In this document: positions 31,594-32,924 of the stretch, piece by piece | Layout of the letters: every line of letters starts with the position of its first letter | Position numbering within the stretch: the stretch's first letter is position 1 | Assembly (NCBI GenBank): GCA_017938425.1 | Contig: JAGBBQ010000061.1 | Span: forward strand, 1-32,924 | Direction of reading: 5' to 3' | DNA from: Clostridia bacterium | Lineage (GTDB): Bacteria; Bacillota; Clostridia; Oscillospirales; CAG-272 | DNA length: 32,924 bases | Position numbers and translations under genes: made by a program | Notes under the pieces: generated by a model | Databases searched by the model: none | Told to the model about the DNA's origin: nothing | What the model saw: the letters and a program-made list of their open reading frames with translations, nothing else

Positions 31594-31627
31594 CGCATCT
31601 ACGATGGTGATGCAATATAAGACAATT

Positions 31628-31754
31628 ATGCTGGTTAGTAGAAATTGCGTGAGACAAGGCAAAGCGAGCGCGAAGCCCGACGGCGTAGTTGCCTACGTCG
31701 AGGGCGACAAGTCGATGCTTTCACGCAGTATCACACAATTTATACAATCAGCAT
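31628..31754. repeat. Palindromic MITE-like repeat, copy B
   Basis: This 127-bp unit has the terminal inverted repeat ATGCTG/CAGCAT, a subterminal TGCGTGA/TCACGCA pair and a central hairpin CGGCGTAG-TTGC-CTACGTCG. It appears intact and gives a nested, cruciform-capable structure. The unit starts 147 bp after the start of copy A. Confidence 0.88.
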
Positions 31755-31821
31755 CGCGTCTACGATGGTGATGCTATATAAGATTTTACCGATTGGTAAG
31801 GTTGCAAAAATCAGTCGGTAA

Positions 31822-32262
31822 TCATACCCTTTCGTGACCGTTTCCGTATTCTCTCTTCATCGCATCGACAGAAACGACCCATTGCTTACCGAATTTGCAA
31901 ACGTCAACACCGTTTACAAGTTTTCCATAGGCAATTGCTTTGCGAAGTGTGCTTTCATTCAAACCCCAAAGCTCCGTTGCGTCGCTGAAAGCCATAAGTC
32001 CGTCAAAGGGTGTATCCACCTGAACGCCATTTTCCCAAAGTTCGTCGCAGGAAAGATCCAGATCATCGTTCCAAACAATTCCATATCCACCGACGTCAAC
32101 GGTGACACAGGCAAACTCAGCGGGATTTTCCTTTAGCACTGCAAAAAAGGGTATTTTTTCAAACAATGGATTTACGTCGTAAATCTTGGTTACTCCCTCC
32201 GAAAATTGAACGCTCAATTTGTATTCGGGAAGAGCAAAAACATTTTTGATCTTGTGAAACAT
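31822..32262 (-). CDS. DUF2442 domain protein with C-terminal helix-turn-helix, possible antitoxin
   Basis: This 146-residue protein has an N-terminal DUF2442 domain (about 1-80), seen in ALPEYKLSVQFSEGVTKIYD and YGIVWNDDLDLSCDELWENG. The C-terminal segment (about 92-140) reads like an excisionase or MerR-type helix-turn-helix: FSDATELWGLNESTLRKAIA then GKQWVVSVDAMKREYG. I choose the ATG at 32262, 7 nt after AGGAGG; an upstream in-frame ATG lies before that site. It lies 14 nt after the DUF4160 gene. By analogy with type II toxin-antitoxin operons it may be the DNA-binding antitoxin and autoregulator, but this is inference. A hairpin without a T-run (31786-31821) follows the stop. Confidence 0.8.
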   Translation of the reverse strand: MFHKIKNVFALPEYKLSVQFSEGVTKIYDVNPLFEKIPFFAVLKENPAEFACVTVDVGGYGIVWNDDLDLSCDELWENGVQVDTPFDGLMAFSDATELWGLNESTLRKAIAYGKLVNGVDVCKFGKQWVVSVDAMKREYGNGHERV

Positions 32263-32276
32263 TACGCTACCTCCTA

Positions 32277-32531
32277 TCATTCAAGCGGCGGGATCTTCCT
32301 ATACTCCTGAGTTCTCCAAATTTCCATCAGAGTGTCTTTGTGCATCGCAATCCATTCCTGCACCATATTCATAGCTTTATTTGGTAGATACCCTTCGAGC
32401 ACCTCGCCGGTCATAAAATCTATTGCCGCAACATCTTCATTATAAATAGCATGGATATGCGGTGGATTGTGTTCACTTTGCAAAAAATACATTCTGATAA
32501 TAATTCCATAAAATCTCGATAATACAGGCAT
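32277..32531 (-). CDS. DUF4160 domain protein, possible toxin partner
   Basis: This 84-residue protein matches the DUF4160 family: MPVLSRFYGIIIRMYF, then EHNPPHIHAIYNEDVAAID, and WIAMHKDTLMEIWRTQEYRK near the end. The HxPPHIHA segment, with its clustered histidines, is the family hallmark. Adjacent DUF4160 and DUF2442 genes are a common pair in bacterial accessory regions. The activity is not known to me; a toxin or small regulatory role is inferred from the genetic arrangement. The ATG at 32531 follows AAAGGAG by 9 nt. It is the first gene after a perfect promoter with an internal operator. Confidence 0.85.
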   Translation of the reverse strand: MPVLSRFYGIIIRMYFLQSEHNPPHIHAIYNEDVAAIDFMTGEVLEGYLPNKAMNMVQEWIAMHKDTLMEIWRTQEYRKIPPLE

Positions 32532-32564
32532 TATTATTCTCCTTTTAATCTTATCCTCAATTGT

Positions 32565-32593
32565 ATTATATCACGATACCGTGATTTTGTCAA
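32565..32593 (-). promoter_or_regulatory. Perfect consensus promoter of the DUF4160-DUF2442 operon
   Basis: On the minus strand, TTGACA (32588-32593), a 17-nt spacer and TATAAT (32565-32570) are a perfect sigma-A match. The leader to the DUF4160 ATG is about 25 nt. Confidence 0.93.
32570..32585. promoter_or_regulatory. Palindromic operator between -35 and -10
   Basis: ATCACG and CGTGAT form a perfect 6-bp inverted repeat with a 4-nt centre (ATAC), filling the promoter spacer. A bound dimer would block RNA polymerase. The HTH of the DUF2442 protein is the obvious candidate ligand, but this is inference. Confidence 0.7.
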
Positions 32594-32623
32594 TGTTTTT
32601 AAAGAATTATTTTCTTATATATC

Positions 32624-32648
32624 ATCAGCATCGCCACTCGATGCTGAT
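32624..32648. other. Perfect 10-bp hairpin upstream of the cassette promoter
   Basis: ATCAGCATCG (32624-32633) pairs with CGATGCTGAT (32639-32648) around CCACT. The arm sequence equals the right terminus of the MITE-like repeats, so this may be a remnant of a repeat end joined to its inverse. It could also act as a terminator or recombination site. Confidence 0.65.
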
Positions 32649-32757
32649 AAGAGCTGTATGAAATGAACAAAAAGTAATTTTTGTGCGTTTTGACGAATAA
32701 TTTGCGGTGTAAGAAAAGTTACCAATCGACTATTGTAATTGCCAATTGGTAACCTTG
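32649..32757. other. AT-rich non-coding right end of the cassette
   Basis: No gene is seen. GTTACCAAT (32718-32726) and ATTGGTAAC (32745-32753) form a 9-bp inverted repeat with an 18-nt loop at the cassette edge. The first arm with the next two bases (TTACCAATCG, 32719-32728) is also the reverse complement of CGATTGGTAA at the left edge (31790-31799). Confidence 0.6.
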
Positions 32758-32783
32758 TATAAGTATCGCTTTCGTTTTTGTTA

Positions 32784-32809
32784 TATCACACAATTTATAC
32801 AATCAGCAT
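32784..32809. repeat. Right-end fragment of the MITE-like repeat
   Basis: TATCACACAATTTATACAAT then CAGCAT is identical to the right end of copy B. The preceding 20 bp (CGCTTTCGTTTTTGTTA) is a degraded version of the copy B sequence, so the unit was truncated here, at the right edge of the DUF4160/DUF2442 cassette. Confidence 0.8.
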
Positions 32810-32843
32810 CGCGTCTGCAAAGCTGATGCTTTATAAGACAATT

Positions 32844-32924
32844 ATGCTGGTTAGTAGAAATTGCGTGAGACAAGGCAAAGCGAGCGCGAAGCCCGACGGC
32901 GTAGTTACCTACGGCGAGGGCGAC
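32844..32924. repeat. Palindromic MITE-like repeat, copy C (runs off the window)
   Basis: The first 81 bp match copy B almost exactly, with TTACCTACGGCGAG in place of TTGCCTACGTCGAG in the central hairpin. The right half lies beyond the window. A partial right end (32784-32809) and the recurring 34-bp spacer (32810-32843) precede it. Confidence 0.88.

Larger units (their letters stand above)
31783..32757. mobile_element. Candidate non-autonomous cassette carrying DUF4160 and DUF2442-HTH genes
   Basis: TTACCGATTGG (31786-31796) and CCAATTGGTAA (32742-32752) form inverted terminal repeats with 10 of 11 matches. TATAAG stands just outside on both sides (31777-31782, 32758-32763) and could be a target duplication. 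The cassette interrupts the tandem MITE-like array after the recurring ATATAAG of the repeat spacer. No transposase or recombinase is encoded inside. The AT-rich, GC-poor content differs from the flanking core genes. The boundaries are inferred. Confidence 0.45.

Noticed and set aside
31481..31771. 96-codon open frame in the 3' repeats
   Set aside because: It consists entirely of palindromic repeat sequence, and its peptide is the same repeat read twice.
31481..32924. CRISPR array considered for the spaced repeats
   Set aside because: Units are 113-127 bp with conserved spacers of 34 bp; CRISPR repeats are short and spacers differ.
1..32924. tRNA and rRNA genes
   Set aside because: No cloverleaf with conserved TTCGA/CCA features and no rRNA-like stretch was recognised on either strand by eye; a tRNAscan-SE run would settle it.

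Overview
The window reads as a chromosomal segment of an uncultured anaerobic member of the Clostridia (Firmicutes). The evidence is strong AGGAGG-type ribosome binding sites, sigma-A consensus promoters (TTGACA-17-TATAAT), a MecA adaptor, a C+ (zinc-ribbon) L28 protein, a YtvI/AI-2E type membrane protein, a QueT transporter behind a preQ1-type leader, and carbohydrate uptake genes of the DUF5696/YIP1 kind common in Clostridia and Paenibacillaceae. A gut or rumen habitat fits the plant-polysaccharide genes, but rank below class is a guess.

Region 1 (1-14250). A tandem repeat of terminator-like units (1-480) lies at the 3' end of one large minus-strand operon (13539 down to 487). It runs from a consensus promoter at 13689-13717. 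Gene order is a giant modular solute-binding protein, a MalF-like and a MalG-like permease, an NHL/TPR/YIP1 membrane protein, a secreted DUF5696 protein, then a second MalF/MalG-like pair. No ATPase is encoded, so a shared MsmX-type ATPase elsewhere is implied. The cluster looks like a carbohydrate sensing and import module with two permease heterodimers and one binding protein.

Region 2 (14284-18868). Sulfur relay genes iscS-iscU-mnmA (minus) supply sulfur for Fe-S clusters and for tRNA 2-thiouridine. Divergent from them is a ROK glucokinase with its own consensus promoter. It converges on mecA (minus).

Region 3 (19072-23866, plus strand). A promoter and a preQ1 riboswitch-like leader precede queT, followed by a PHP-family histidinol phosphatase. 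After a hairpin come a methyltransferase-like protein of unknown role and a copper-type P1B ATPase only 2 nt apart.

Region 4 (24079-28510). A coiled-coil protein built of 35-residue repeats (minus); rpmB, with a leader hairpin whose loop is an exact anti-Shine-Dalgarno sequence; a DUF6873/GME-fold protein overlapping a convergent YtvI-like gene by 111 bp; and a cyclophilin.

Region 5 (28561-31443, minus). A sialate-O-acetylesterase-like SGNH esterase, a GH28 pectinase-like enzyme and RlmA rRNA methyltransferase form a tight operon. Neither carbohydrate enzyme has a signal peptide, which suggests intracellular processing of imported plant oligosaccharides.

Region 6 (31481-32924). This is accessory DNA: a tandem array of palindromic MITE-like repeats interrupted by a roughly 1 kb cassette encoding DUF4160 and DUF2442-HTH proteins. 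The cassette is bounded by near-perfect inverted repeats and a repeated TATAAG. Its promoter is a perfect consensus with a palindromic operator between -35 and -10, as expected for an autoregulated toxin-antitoxin-like pair. I regard this cassette, the L28 leader and the double-permease YIP1/DUF5696 locus as the most promising candidates for something undescribed.
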